A DNA stretch of 64,000 bases from the NCBI GenBank assembly GCA_902784435.1, contig CACZUR010000005.1:62001-126000 (forward strand), in the 5' to 3' direction. This document shows, in pieces, positions 44,185 through 53,516 of this stretch. A program made the position numbers and the translations under genes. The notes under the pieces are model-generated. The model saw nothing but the letters and a program-made list of their open reading frames with translations, did no database searches and was not told the origin of the DNA. Each line of letters opens with the position of its first letter. Positions within the stretch are counted from its first letter, which is position 1. The DNA is from an uncultured Bacteroidia bacterium. GTDB taxonomy: Bacteria > Bacteroidota > Bacteroidia > Bacteroidales > UBA932.

Positions 44185-45307
44185 ATATACTCATTATTTT
44201 ATTGATTATTATTTCCTTGGAGAAGGTTTCGCGGAAACGCAGGGCTGCGCCTTCCGCATATTTTTCTTTTTGAGCCTCTACCGCCAGGATGGCATCGGCC
44301 AGCGAACGGGCATCTTCCGGAGCGGCGTTCCGTCCGGAAACGCCATCTTCATTCACCCACGAAACCCCAGATTCCGGTATGCGGGTGGCCACGACGGGCG
44401 TTCCGCAGGACATGGCCTCTATCTGCACAATCCCGAAGGCTTCCGTTTTCATGACGCTGGGTAGCACAAAGATATCGGCGGCCCCGAAAAGCGCATTCAC
44501 CGTTTCGTCGGGAATATAGCCGGTGAGCAGGCTCGCGCGGCGCTGCAGGCCCTTTTCGCGAATCTGTGCTTCCAGCGCCTCTTGGAGCGGGCCTTTCCCG
44601 CCCAGAATCAGGTGAAAGCGTTCCGGCAGCAGGCTCATGGCGTCTATCAGGTAAGAGAAACCTTTATATGGGACCAGACGTCCCAGGGAGAAGAGGAGGG
44701 TTTCCCCGGTATGGCGTTCCCGGATGACCTGGACCTGGGCGGCATCGTAGCGGACGGGGTCTATGCCGATGGGAACATACCCGCATTTATCCTGCACATC
44801 CTTCAAATAGGGAGAAGAGGCAACGTAAACGGGCGTAGTGCCAAGAATCTTGTCGGCCCGGCCGATAAGCCAAGTTTGTAGCGGCTTGTAGAGTGACAGG
44901 AAAAAGCGCTGGGAAACAATATCGCTGTGCCAATGCAACACCACCTTGCCTTTATATCCGCTCAAGCGGAGTGCCAGGGCTGCCATGGGGTCCGGATGGT
45001 GGACATGGATAATGTCGTATTCCGCGGCATGCTTGCGCAGCCAGCTAATCATAGCGGGAGCAATCATGGTAGCCGCCTTCTTGGTCCAGGCTGGAACACA
45101 GATTACCCGGCCGAAGCTGTTGAAGCGGAAGACGCCGTTTCCTTGATACAGGACCTTGTCCCTGTCGTCGGGACCATCCCCGCGGAGCCATGCGCAAAGC
45201 ATGTCGCAGGTGACGCCGGCGGCCGAAAGGCCTTCGGTGAGGTCCCACATCACTTTCTCTACGCCGCCACGGATGGGGTAGAACTTTCCTAGCTGCAATA
45301 CTTTCAT
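44168..45307 (-). CDS. glycosyltransferase family 4
   Basis: 379 residues of GT-B fold. The N-terminal YPIRGGVEKVMWDLTEGL is the acceptor side, and the C-terminal KTEAFGIVQIEAMSCGTPVVA is the GT4 donor-binding signature. It adds one sugar of the repeat unit. The sugar is not known. Four-base overlap with the upstream transferase gene. Confidence 0.9.
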   Translation of the reverse strand: MKVLQLGKFYPIRGGVEKVMWDLTEGLSAAGVTCDMLCAWLRGDGPDDRDKVLYQGNGVFRFNSFGRVICVPAWTKKAATMIAPAMISWLRKHAAEYDIIHVHHPDPMAALALRLSGYKGKVVLHWHSDIVSQRFFLSLYKPLQTWLIGRADKILGTTPVYVASSPYLKDVQDKCGYVPIGIDPVRYDAAQVQVIRERHTGETLLFSLGRLVPYKGFSYLIDAMSLLPERFHLILGGKGPLQEALEAQIREKGLQRRASLLTGYIPDETVNALFGAADIFVLPSVMKTEAFGIVQIEAMSCGTPVVATRIPESGVSWVNEDGVSGRNAAPEDARSLADAILAVEAQKEKYAEGAALRFRETFSKEIIINKIMSIYENLS

Positions 45308-46449
45308 GACAGAAGCAGTTTAAACAGGACCTCCCAGCCGGATGCGGCGGGCGATTCTATTTCAGGGGCATTCACGGCACCGAAGTTCGTGTAGTTATTC
45401 TCCAGCACCTCCTGCATCCGAAGGGCCAGAACCTGAACATCCGATACCGGAAAAAACGCAGCTTGACTGGCGCCGGCGGCCGTTTCATGGGCATAGGGCA
45501 AGTCGGCCAGCAGCATGGGTTTTCCCGTGGGCAGAAACTCTGAGATGGGAAGCCCCCAGGTCTCGGCCCGGGATGGAAATACCAGGCAGGAAGCCTCACC
45601 GTAGGCACGGGCCAGTTCCTCGCGGGAAAGCAGGCCGCGGAACTCCACAGAATGCACATTCCCCCAGTGCTTCCTGAGCCACTGGGCATAGCGGTTTTCG
45701 CTGCCTTTGACAGTGATCACTACCCGGAACCGGTCTTGTCCGACGCGTTCTTCCAGCATACGGGCCGCCTCGCACAATGCTTCAAAGTTCTTATGACAAT
45801 CAGCCGTAGATGGATAAAAGAAAGTGGTCATTCCCGGCCCTTCCTTTGTCATTCCCGGCTCCTTTGTAGTCATTCCCGGCTCCGACCGGGAATCTACTAC
45901 CACAGGCCTAAACGCCGGCGGTGCCACAATGATCCGTTTTTTTTCAAAGCCGATGAGCCCGGAGAGGGCCTCCCGCATCCAGGCCGACTGCACCACCAGG
46001 AAGGCGTTCCGCCGGGAGAAGACCCGGTAGGCATATTTTGTAAACAGGGCAAAGAGGGGAATCTTGGCATCCATCCGGAAATCTTGCCCTTTGATCTTCA
46101 TGAAAGGGAAGGAGGTGTGGCAATAGACCGCCTGCCGACGGGCTCTCACCCGGGGCGTGGTGTCGTGGAGGGAGAACCACAGGTCTGTTTCCGGCAGTGT
46201 TTTGGAGATGCGGTGCATGGTCACATATTCGCACCAGAGGCGCTTGCCCCATCCCTTTACTGTCCAGGGAATCTCTACGTAGTCGATGCCCGGAAAATCG
46301 CAGAGGGACCGCTGATGGACCAGGGCCGTCACATGCAGGTCTTTGCGCCCGGAAAGGTAGCGCAGGCAGTCCTGCAGCACCGTAAGGGTGCCGCCTTTCC
46401 GGATATTCACCGCAGATACTACAATATTTCTTGGAACAATGCTGTCCAT
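45304..46449 (-). CDS. glycosyltransferase family 4 with a repeat-encoded insertion
   Basis: About 381 residues. The C-terminal RAETWGLPISEFLPTGKPML is the GT4 donor motif, and SAVNIRKGGTLTVLQDCL opens the protein. A run of three PGMT-like peptides (in the stretch from 45827 to 45894) interrupts the middle of the chain, between the two Rossmann lobes, and is encoded by the same palindromic element found in mnmA. The start Met at 46449 is preceded by GGAAAA. A longer start would overlap the previous gene further. Confidence 0.85.
   Translation of the reverse strand: MDSIVPRNIVVSAVNIRKGGTLTVLQDCLRYLSGRKDLHVTALVHQRSLCDFPGIDYVEIPWTVKGWGKRLWCEYVTMHRISKTLPETDLWFSLHDTTPRVRARRQAVYCHTSFPFMKIKGQDFRMDAKIPLFALFTKYAYRVFSRRNAFLVVQSAWMREALSGLIGFEKKRIIVAPPAFRPVVVDSRSEPGMTTKEPGMTKEGPGMTTFFYPSTADCHKNFEALCEAARMLEERVGQDRFRVVITVKGSENRYAQWLRKHWGNVHSVEFRGLLSREELARAYGEASCLVFPSRAETWGLPISEFLPTGKPMLLADLPYAHETAAGASQAAFFPVSDVQVLALRMQEVLENNYTNFGAVNAPEIESPAASGWEVLFKLLLS
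45827..45894. repeat. palindromic element with two partial copies inside a glycosyltransferase gene
   Basis: Three copies of GTCATTCCCGGC (45827, 45848, 45869), the last completed to a 26-base palindrome ending at 45894. It shares the 14-base core CCGGCTCCGACCGG with a copy in mnmA. It is read in frame as repeated PGMT-type peptides. Confidence 0.85.
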
Positions 46450-47530
46450 TTTTCCATAATGGCATCCGTCCGCCACTTTTCGGCGTTGCGGAAAGCGTTT
46501 TGACCCATCTCTTTGCGAAGGGCATCATTCTCCATCAGTCGCTCAAGCGCCTTGGCCAGGGCATAATTGTCTCCCTCCGGGACCAGGATACCGGTCTCTC
46601 CGTCTTTTACAATCTCCCGGGGGCCGCACTTACAGTCGAAGGAAACCACCGGCACGCCAAAGGCCTGGGCTTCCAACAAAACCATTGGAAGTCCCTCATA
46701 GCGGGAGGAAAGCGCAACTATAGAAGCACTCTTATAGACGGTGTCCATATCGCTCTCCACCCTGCCCAGTTGGACTGCAAACCCAGAGTATCTATTTGCT
46801 TTTCAAGCTGTTCCCGCTTCTCGCCGTCGCCCACCAGCCAAAGCCTCCAGCCGTTTTTCTTCACCATTGCCCAGGCCGATATCAGGCGCTCCAGGCCCTT
46901 CTGATGGGAGTATCGGCCCACGGCAACCACGGTCTTTGTATCCAGCGGAGCGGGTGTGGCAGGCGCAAAATTCACGGGGTTGGGTATCACCCGAATGTTG
47001 CCTGTATCGCCCCAATACTCTTTATCTTCCTCCGTTAGCACCACAAAGCGGTTATATTTCTTCACCAGGCGTAGATCCTGCCGGCTCCGGTAACTGTCCA
47101 CCATCGCCCAAAGGCCTTTCCGCCCATATTGCAGGCGTTTGAAGCGCGAAAAATGCACTTCCAGCACCTTTTTGCTACCATCCTTCAGCTTGGGAAGCAG
47201 GTTCACTTCGTTGCAGAACATGGAGATGGCGATATCGGGTTTGAGCTCCTTCAAGGCCTTCTCCAGCGCCTTGCGGTGTTTACGCTGTTTACCGGGATAG
47301 TGGAACAACTTATCAGCCAGGCTCCCGCCGTTGTTGTCTTCATAGCCGATGCCGAGGTCCCGCGTCTGCACGCGGGAATCCAGCTGGAAAGCGGTCGGAC
47401 GCCCTTTCTGCTCGGTGGTTAGGATCGTTACCTTGTGCCCGTGGCCCACCAGCCAGTTGGCTTTGTCCGTGAGCACGCGTTCCATCCCCGCAGGGCGGTA
47501 CAAGCCGGCTATGTTGTAGAGGATGTGCAT
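46419..47530 (-). pseudogene. glycosyltransferase family 4, frameshifted
   Basis: Two overlapping frames add up to one GT4. The upstream part (47530 down to about 46780) has the N-terminal lobe and VAVGRYSHQKGLERLISAW. It then runs into the wrong frame after DTLGLQSN. The downstream part (from about 46790 to 46419) continues the expected text as GRVESDMDTVYKSASI, then SSRYEGLPMVLLEAQAFGVPV. The shift is equivalent to loss of one base (or gain of two) near 46775-46795. The gene may be truly broken, may be read by ribosomal frameshifting, or may be a sequencing error. The start at 47530 (MHILYN) overlaps the upstream gene by 22 bases. Confidence 0.85.
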
Positions 47531-48468
47531 GGTTTTCGGGTCAGTAAACCGGATAAAAGATGAATTCCCCAAGCCAGGGCAATGGTAAGAGCATATACAA
47601 GCACGACAAATATGAAATCATTCAGTATATGGAAACGCCCCCGGAGCACTTGCATCGCAATACCCTGGCACAGGTATATTTCGAACGAAATCTTCGCAAG
47701 AAAAGCCAATGGCTTTGAGTTTAATCTTTCCAACGGCAACCAAGAAACGAGGATGGCGACCATCAAGGCAATGCAAACATGGCTGACCGTCCATACATAA
47801 TACTTTCCAAACACTCTGCCGGCCAGGTAGGAAACGAAAAAAACGGCCATCAGTACGAGCAGGGAAATCCATAACATTCCCTGACGTTTATCCACGGCAG
47901 AGAATAACTTCTTCTCATTCCCGGCAAAGATGACGCCGGCAGGAAATGCCAGGGAAGAAACCCACCAGGCATTGCCATAGCCAAGGAAGAAAAACGCAAT
48001 CATCAATACGACAATGAGCAAGCAGAGGCCTATAACTTTCCATCGTTCCGGTAAAAGTCTGAAGGATATGTAAAAAGCCAGATAAAAATACAATATCTCC
48101 AAGGCAAACCAAGAGAAAGGCAGTATGGGATTCCCGGCAGAAAAAGTGGCATATACCGCTTTTTTGAGACAATCTGCGGAAGGCCAGAAAAGTAGCAGGA
48201 ACAAAAGAGTGGCCAAAAGGTAAGGTGCCAGAACTATCCAGAACCGGCGGGAAAAGAATGATTTTAAATAACTGTCACCCTTGTTTTTATAGGAGATGTG
48301 CAAGCCATAGCCGGAGATGAAAAAGAAAACGGAAACGATGGGCGCCCCTAACTCCACGAAAAGCTTAAAGGCGTTAATTCCGTAGAACAGACCGAGATGA
48401 TCGGCAACGATCGTGAGCGCCATGATAGCTTTGATGGGCGCCATCTTTTCTTTCCCAAAAGACATCAT
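47509..48468 (-). CDS. membrane acyltransferase (acyltransferase_3 family)
   Basis: 319 residues, about ten hydrophobic segments. The N-terminal block ADHLGLFYGINAF has the active-site-type His, and VFFFISGYGLHIS is typical of the family (OafA/NodX type). It probably O-acetylates a sugar of the polymer. Overlaps the wzy gene by four bases. Confidence 0.88.
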   Translation of the reverse strand: MMSFGKEKMAPIKAIMALTIVADHLGLFYGINAFKLFVELGAPIVSVFFFISGYGLHISYKNKGDSYLKSFFSRRFWIVLAPYLLATLLFLLLFWPSADCLKKAVYATFSAGNPILPFSWFALEILYFYLAFYISFRLLPERWKVIGLCLLIVVLMIAFFFLGYGNAWWVSSLAFPAGVIFAGNEKKLFSAVDKRQGMLWISLLVLMAVFFVSYLAGRVFGKYYVWTVSHVCIALMVAILVSWLPLERLNSKPLAFLAKISFEIYLCQGIAMQVLRGRFHILNDFIFVVLVYALTIALAWGIHLLSGLLTRKPCTSSTT

Positions 48469-49760
48469 CGGTCTCTGTTCGTTTTATTAAGCTTTAACTG
48501 CGCGGTATATGCAATGATCAAGTATGGCGCGAAGACCATGATAACATCGCTGGAAACTTTGAGCCAGCCGACAAGGTTAATCAGCAGCAAAGACAGGAAC
48601 ACAGGTATGTTGTCTTTCAGTTCCCGAATACAAGTCATGGTCATCTGGACAAAAACCGTGATTAATCCCAACAATCCGATAGAGCCAAAGTAGAAAACAT
48701 ACCTCAAATATCCAATGTCAGTGTGCTTGTAGAATCCGCCATATACTTGTCCAAAACGGTCGGGCATATCAAGCGGACTGGCAAAATAACCGTCTCCGAT
48801 TATCCAGGTCTTCAGTGTCTCCGGCCACACAATCAGTTCGTTGACCAGAATATCGGTGGAACGGACCTGCCAGTGTCCAGTCTCAAAAAGTGAAAAGAAC
48901 CCTTCAAATCCGAAACGGAGATTATTGCGGAAACTCACATCATGATTGTACATCCAAACCGCCACCAAGATGACTATCAGCAGCCCCCCGCCCAAGATGC
49001 TCCAAGTCCGGTCAAAGGATAATCCGTCCCGATTCATAAATTTGAAAATGATGAACAACGCTATCGCAATGAAGACACCGACAATCGTCGTCCGGGAAAT
49101 CATATTCCCGAACAGGGATATGATGACGAAGGACCAAAAGTAAATACTTCCTTTGACCGGAGATTTGTTAAAGTCAGTTGTTGCGGTCAGCCCGGCTAAA
49201 ACGGCCAGGACAGCCGAAAAGCGAAGACCGGCCGGATCAAGGGCGGCGCCTAATCCATACATCCGGCCCTCGGCACTCCCCATATATTTGGCCGAATCGC
49301 CCATCAGACTGTCTATAAAAGCTTTAAGGCCAGGATAAAGCGTCATTAAATAGGCAAGTATACACTGGCATACACATACGCCGATAAGGTAATTGCCTAT
49401 CAATTCGAAAGAAGCGGCCCCGTGTAACGAACGAATCAGCCAAACGACCACATAAGCGGCGGCCAGCCAAACCCATACTGAAATAAAATAGGTGACAAAC
49501 GCATAATCAGTCGTACCGTTTACGATCGTGACGAAAAAGGCCCAGAGACTGACACAGGCACAGATGATGGACAGAATAAGAAAATCCTTGGAAATGGCCA
49601 GCCTGCGCTCATTGAACCAGTCTATTACAAGCAAGCCTGCCCCGAAGACGGCCAAAACCATCTTTGTGTTGACCACAATTCCGGGTATGGGCAAATTGAA
49701 CGGGAACAGGAACAGGCTGGTAATGATCCCGGCGATGATGATTCCTATCCAGCGAGTCAT
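48465..49760 (-). CDS. wzy: O-antigen/polysaccharide polymerase (Wzy-like)
   Basis: 431 residues with about eleven membrane segments, a long periplasmic loop (about 285-355) and no enzyme signature, as is usual for Wzy polymerases, which are poorly conserved. Its position between the transferases and the export genes supports polymerase over ligase. AT-richer than the housekeeping genes. Confidence 0.8.
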   Translation of the reverse strand: MTRWIGIIIAGIITSLFLFPFNLPIPGIVVNTKMVLAVFGAGLLVIDWFNERRLAISKDFLILSIICACVSLWAFFVTIVNGTTDYAFVTYFISVWVWLAAAYVVVWLIRSLHGAASFELIGNYLIGVCVCQCILAYLMTLYPGLKAFIDSLMGDSAKYMGSAEGRMYGLGAALDPAGLRFSAVLAVLAGLTATTDFNKSPVKGSIYFWSFVIISLFGNMISRTTIVGVFIAIALFIIFKFMNRDGLSFDRTWSILGGGLLIVILVAVWMYNHDVSFRNNLRFGFEGFFSLFETGHWQVRSTDILVNELIVWPETLKTWIIGDGYFASPLDMPDRFGQVYGGFYKHTDIGYLRYVFYFGSIGLLGLITVFVQMTMTCIRELKDNIPVFLSLLLINLVGWLKVSSDVIMVFAPYLIIAYTAQLKLNKTNRDR

Positions 49761-50731
49761 TTCTTATAAATAAGTCGGTAAAACAAATGCTCCACTGTCC
49801 AGCTGTACAGGCTTACCAGAGGATACAATCTCCAGGATGCAAAAAGCTGGATGATCTTTGTACGGAAAGGCTGATATGGATTCTTCAAGATATATTCATT
49901 CGCTTCCGGATACCACGTTCTCCATCTTTCATATTGCACCTTATCTCTTTCCATCAGGAACGGCAGCTTGACATCCAGTTTGAAAAACTCCGCGAAAATA
50001 GGCTCCGGCAAAGGATGAGACTCAAGAAAAGCAAGAACGTCATCGGCATTTGCCTTTATGTCTTCGAAATGTTTTTCGGAACTCTTTTTCGTGATGGCAT
50101 TTACGTTTGTCCTGTTGTAGTGATAGAGAGCCTCGGGGACGTGGGCAATCCGATCTGACACTCTCAGCAGTTTAAAGACCATATAGTCTTCTCCTCCTTT
50201 GCTGTGATCTTCGGGCGACTGAATGCCGTTATCTGTATATAGACAACGTTTAATCAGCTTATTCCAGACATTGTGCTTCATATTCCCGGTCATCAGGCCC
50301 TTTTCCAGCGCATCAAACTTCTCCACGAAATGAGGCTGAGACATAGATCGCTCCTTTTCAGTGAAAGAGAGGAAGAAATCGCAATATATAAAATCGGCAT
50401 GATCACGCTCCGCTGCGTTGACCATTTTCTCAAGCATCTCGGGTTCCAGCCAGTCGTCCGAGTCGCAATGGTAGATGAAATCGCCTGTGGCGAGCCTCAG
50501 GCCCGTGTTCCTGGCGGAAGGGAGGCCCTTGTTGGTGTCATGCACGACGAAACGCACATTCCGATGGTATCGGGAAACGATACGGCGCGCCATATTCACG
50601 CTATCGTCAGGAGAGGCATCGTCCACAAAAATGAACTCCACATCCTGGAGCGTCTGCTCCATCAGGGAACGAACGCATCTCTCTATGTATGGCTCCACCT
50701 TATAGATGGGAAGCACTACGGAAACCGTCAT
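49757..50731 (-). CDS. glycosyltransferase family 2
   Basis: 324 residues. VSVVLPIYKVEPYIERCVRS, then FVDDASPDDS and YHCDSDDWLEPE (the DxD site). The ATG at 50731 overlaps the upstream stop by four bases and is used instead of a longer in-frame start. Adds a sugar of unknown type. Confidence 0.9.
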   Translation of the reverse strand: MTVSVVLPIYKVEPYIERCVRSLMEQTLQDVEFIFVDDASPDDSVNMARRIVSRYHRNVRFVVHDTNKGLPSARNTGLRLATGDFIYHCDSDDWLEPEMLEKMVNAAERDHADFIYCDFFLSFTEKERSMSQPHFVEKFDALEKGLMTGNMKHNVWNKLIKRCLYTDNGIQSPEDHSKGGEDYMVFKLLRVSDRIAHVPEALYHYNRTNVNAITKKSSEKHFEDIKANADDVLAFLESHPLPEPIFAEFFKLDVKLPFLMERDKVQYERWRTWYPEANEYILKNPYQPFRTKIIQLFASWRLYPLVSLYSWTVEHLFYRLIYKK

Positions 50732-51660
50732 TTGCGGCCTCCTTTCCGGAAATACCGGCCTACCAGCCTGATGCGTTTTATCAAAGACATCTTTTCCATA
50801 CGATATGTCTGCCCGAACCAAAAGACATAGGCAAACCGTTCGTCAAAGAAGATGGACTTGCGATAAACATTCCACCATATATCCATGTTCAAGCACACTT
50901 CGTTCCATGGTTTGGCGCCATTGTAATGGACAATTCCATGGTTCAGAGCATAGTCAATCTCCTCATCTGAACAAACAGTCTTGATCCGGTCCCTGTCGTT
51001 GACGAAAGCCTCATAGTAATTCACCGTCATGCAGTATGCCGGAGGAAGCTGTTTGATACGACCACCGCAGGTAAGATTGATGATATCCATGTCTTGAAAC
51101 TTATACTTTTGCTCACGGTGGCTACGGAACTCATCCAGCTTGTTGTCTTCCCTAATCTTTTTCGAATTAATGATAAGATTGCCTGAGTAATAATAACCGC
51201 TTTCGGGTGAAATGCCTCTCATCTTGATATATGAGAGATAATCATCATTCATCACAGGTACGGAGTTCACACTGCCGAAGTAATTGTCATTCAGCGGGAT
51301 GTTATAGTACTTGGATAAATCTTCACGGAAGATCACATCGGCATCCGAATATAGAATCTTGTCATATTCCGGAATAAACTCCGGAATAAGAAGGCGGTAA
51401 TAGCAGGTTTCGGTAATCCCCCTTATCTCAAATGCCCCCACGAACTCATCTTTTACGGCCCTGAACGTGATCCTGCATTTGGGGAATATCCTTTCAAGCT
51501 CCTTAATCTTTGAATGTGAAAAGTCGATCTTGTCGGAATGCAGGATAAAGATGTCATAGAAGGTTTCATCGCCGGCATTTGACAGTAGTGAAAAGATGGC
51601 AACGCCGGCAGGCATTTCAATCTTATTGTCAAAAGCAAATACTATGGGAACGGTATTCAT
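50728..51660 (-). CDS. glycosyltransferase family 8
   Basis: 310 residues. VFAFDNKIEMPAGVAIFSL, then the DxD motif in ILYSDADVIF (near 107) and YYYSGNLIINSKKIR, as in LPS galactosyltransferases. GT8 enzymes mostly use UDP-glucose or UDP-galactose. Two bases separate it from the next transferase gene upstream. Confidence 0.92.
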   Translation of the reverse strand: MNTVPIVFAFDNKIEMPAGVAIFSLLSNAGDETFYDIFILHSDKIDFSHSKIKELERIFPKCRITFRAVKDEFVGAFEIRGITETCYYRLLIPEFIPEYDKILYSDADVIFREDLSKYYNIPLNDNYFGSVNSVPVMNDDYLSYIKMRGISPESGYYYSGNLIINSKKIREDNKLDEFRSHREQKYKFQDMDIINLTCGGRIKQLPPAYCMTVNYYEAFVNDRDRIKTVCSDEEIDYALNHGIVHYNGAKPWNEVCLNMDIWWNVYRKSIFFDERFAYVFWFGQTYRMEKMSLIKRIRLVGRYFRKGGRK

Positions 51661-51662
51661 TG

Positions 51663-52601
51663 TCAGTGATTGCTTTGATATGATTCCCTTAATCCGGACA
51701 CAAAACGTAATCCGTTAAAATATAGAATACAGAACATTTTTTTAGAAAGCGGGATATCTGACAGAATCAACGCCTTTTTATGTTTGCGGTAAAATGTCCT
51801 GCACTCTTTATACCTGTCCTTGGGAGCATAGGTCAGTTTCTTTATTATTCCGGCGATTCTGTTATTCAAATTCTTTTTCAATTCCGGCGTATCAAGGTAT
51901 GGTGCGATGCTCTCAATGAAAAGGGCGTATTCCGGTACCGGCCTATAAGCCCAGCGATTGCTGATAGAATTCTCGTTCGAATTCTTATCGTAGTGATAGA
52001 GACCCTGGTTTACATAAGATACTCTGCCCCCAAGGCTGAGCAGCCTTATCACAAAACAATCATCTTCGCAGTAATTCAAGCCTTCAACAAAACGGACTCC
52101 GGAGTTTTTGTACAGGCTGGTTCTGATAAGTTTTGTACAAAGGCTTCCATGTAAATCCACCAGCATCTGGCTCAGCACGTCCCTGGAACTTTTACTTTTG
52201 GGTTCTTGCTTACGATAATAAGTGCCCAGCCCGTTCTCTTCAATATAATCGCAAAAAACCAGATCGGAGGATTCTTCCACTGCTTTGGAATACATGATTG
52301 ACAGCATGTCCGGTTCAATCCAATCATCGGAATCGATAAAAATGGAATAGGAACCTGTAACAGAATCCAGGCCCTTCTGCCGGGCGGCGGCAACACCGGA
52401 ATTCGTTTGATGGATAGTTTCTATCCTGCTGTCTGAACTTGAGTAAGAGTCTGCGAAGGCTTTTGTGCCATCAGTGCTGCCATCATCGACAATAATCAGT
52501 TCAAAATCGGAAAAACTTTGCCCTACTATGCTGTCCAGGCAGCGTGCCAAGGTACTTTCTGCATTATATGCAACAACTATTACAGATACCGCCGGATGCA
52601 T
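51663..52601 (-). CDS. glycosyltransferase family 2
   Basis: 312 residues. Opens with AVSVIVVAYNAESTLARCLDS, and has IIVDDGSTDGTKAF and FIDSDDWIEPDML. The C-terminal half is basic with aromatic residues. Part of the run of transferases in the AT-richer core of the locus. Confidence 0.92.
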   Translation of the reverse strand: MHPAVSVIVVAYNAESTLARCLDSIVGQSFSDFELIIVDDGSTDGTKAFADSYSSSDSRIETIHQTNSGVAAARQKGLDSVTGSYSIFIDSDDWIEPDMLSIMYSKAVEESSDLVFCDYIEENGLGTYYRKQEPKSKSSRDVLSQMLVDLHGSLCTKLIRTSLYKNSGVRFVEGLNYCEDDCFVIRLLSLGGRVSYVNQGLYHYDKNSNENSISNRWAYRPVPEYALFIESIAPYLDTPELKKNLNNRIAGIIKKLTYAPKDRYKECRTFYRKHKKALILSDIPLSKKMFCILYFNGLRFVSGLRESYQSNH

Positions 52602-52604
52602 GAC

Positions 52605-53513
52605 TCAGATTTGTAAAACAGAGTTAATATCCCCGCATATAATGCTGGAAAAGATTCTTGCTCCGGTCGCGTTCAGGTGTGTCGCTTCCTGGAACCATTC
52701 CCTGTGGCTGTTGAATTCCTGGCTCGAATAATAGTCCAGAAAAGGAACCTGATTCTCCAGACAGATGCCCTTTAGCGGATCAAGTTCAGAAGAGTCCGTG
52801 CACCCATATTTGGGAGATGCAATGAACAAAACGGGAATCTCCTTTGCCCTGGCAATGCCAATCAGTCTTTCCACATACCTTATTTTCAGCGTATCTATTT
52901 CCCTGTCAGGGTCGATGACGGCCTTTGTCTCTGACAGAAGAGTACCGGCCAGTGGCTCAAATCCGGCACTGTCCTTGCTGCTGGCAACAAGATTATCAAC
53001 AGTCATTGTAATGATACTTGTATTGTGGCGGACCATCCCGGAATGAACCGCCAGCCAGTCTTCCCGGGAAATGTCCTTGAAAATGTCGCCTATCTCCGGA
53101 ATCCTGTAATAAGGTTTAAGATTGTACAGATATCGTTTATGATTGTCATCATCTTCGTAAGTGTATATATCAAAGGCGGGCTCAATATCGAAGACAATCA
53201 GTTTTGGATGTGAATGTTTAAGGACCAGTTCCAGGATTCCACAGGCAAGGATGACGCCGTTTCCCTTGAATCCGGCGTTATAGACATCCATCCCAAGCGT
53301 GTCTGAAAGGAATGGAGTATCGTAATGGTGAAGTGCCCGGGATGAGCCAAGAACCAGGATGTCATGGTTGTCCTTCATCACAAGATTGTTGAATTGTCCG
53401 GTTTTTCCACCCTTGGCATTTCTTTGAAGATAATCTCCGGCCAGGCCAACAAATGCATCAACGGCCCCGATGACGGCAAAGAACAGAAGGATATGAAACA
53501 GGAACTTCTTCAT
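52605..53513 (-). CDS. SGNH-like hydrolase/acetyltransferase partner
   Basis: 302 residues. One N-terminal membrane helix (about 3-24) anchors a periplasmic domain with the GSSRALHH block (Ser57/58) and a C-terminal EATHLNATG, where His could be the catalytic His of a DltD/AlgJ-like SGNH fold. It lies next to an MBOAT gene, a pairing used for O-acetylation of exopolysaccharides (compare AlgI with AlgJ/AlgX). The Asp of the triad could not be placed with certainty. Confidence 0.72.
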   Translation of the reverse strand: MKKFLFHILLFFAVIGAVDAFVGLAGDYLQRNAKGGKTGQFNNLVMKDNHDILVLGSSRALHHYDTPFLSDTLGMDVYNAGFKGNGVILACGILELVLKHSHPKLIVFDIEPAFDIYTYEDDDNHKRYLYNLKPYYRIPEIGDIFKDISREDWLAVHSGMVRHNTSIITMTVDNLVASSKDSAGFEPLAGTLLSETKAVIDPDREIDTLKIRYVERLIGIARAKEIPVLFIASPKYGCTDSSELDPLKGICLENQVPFLDYYSSQEFNSHREWFQEATHLNATGARIFSSIICGDINSVLQI

Positions 53514-53516
53514 TGC

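Noticed and set aside
46419..46760. The 113-residue C-terminal part of the frameshifted transferase as a separate gene
   Set aside because: It lacks the N-terminal lobe and begins in the middle of a conserved strand. It reads as the second half of a split GT4 instead.
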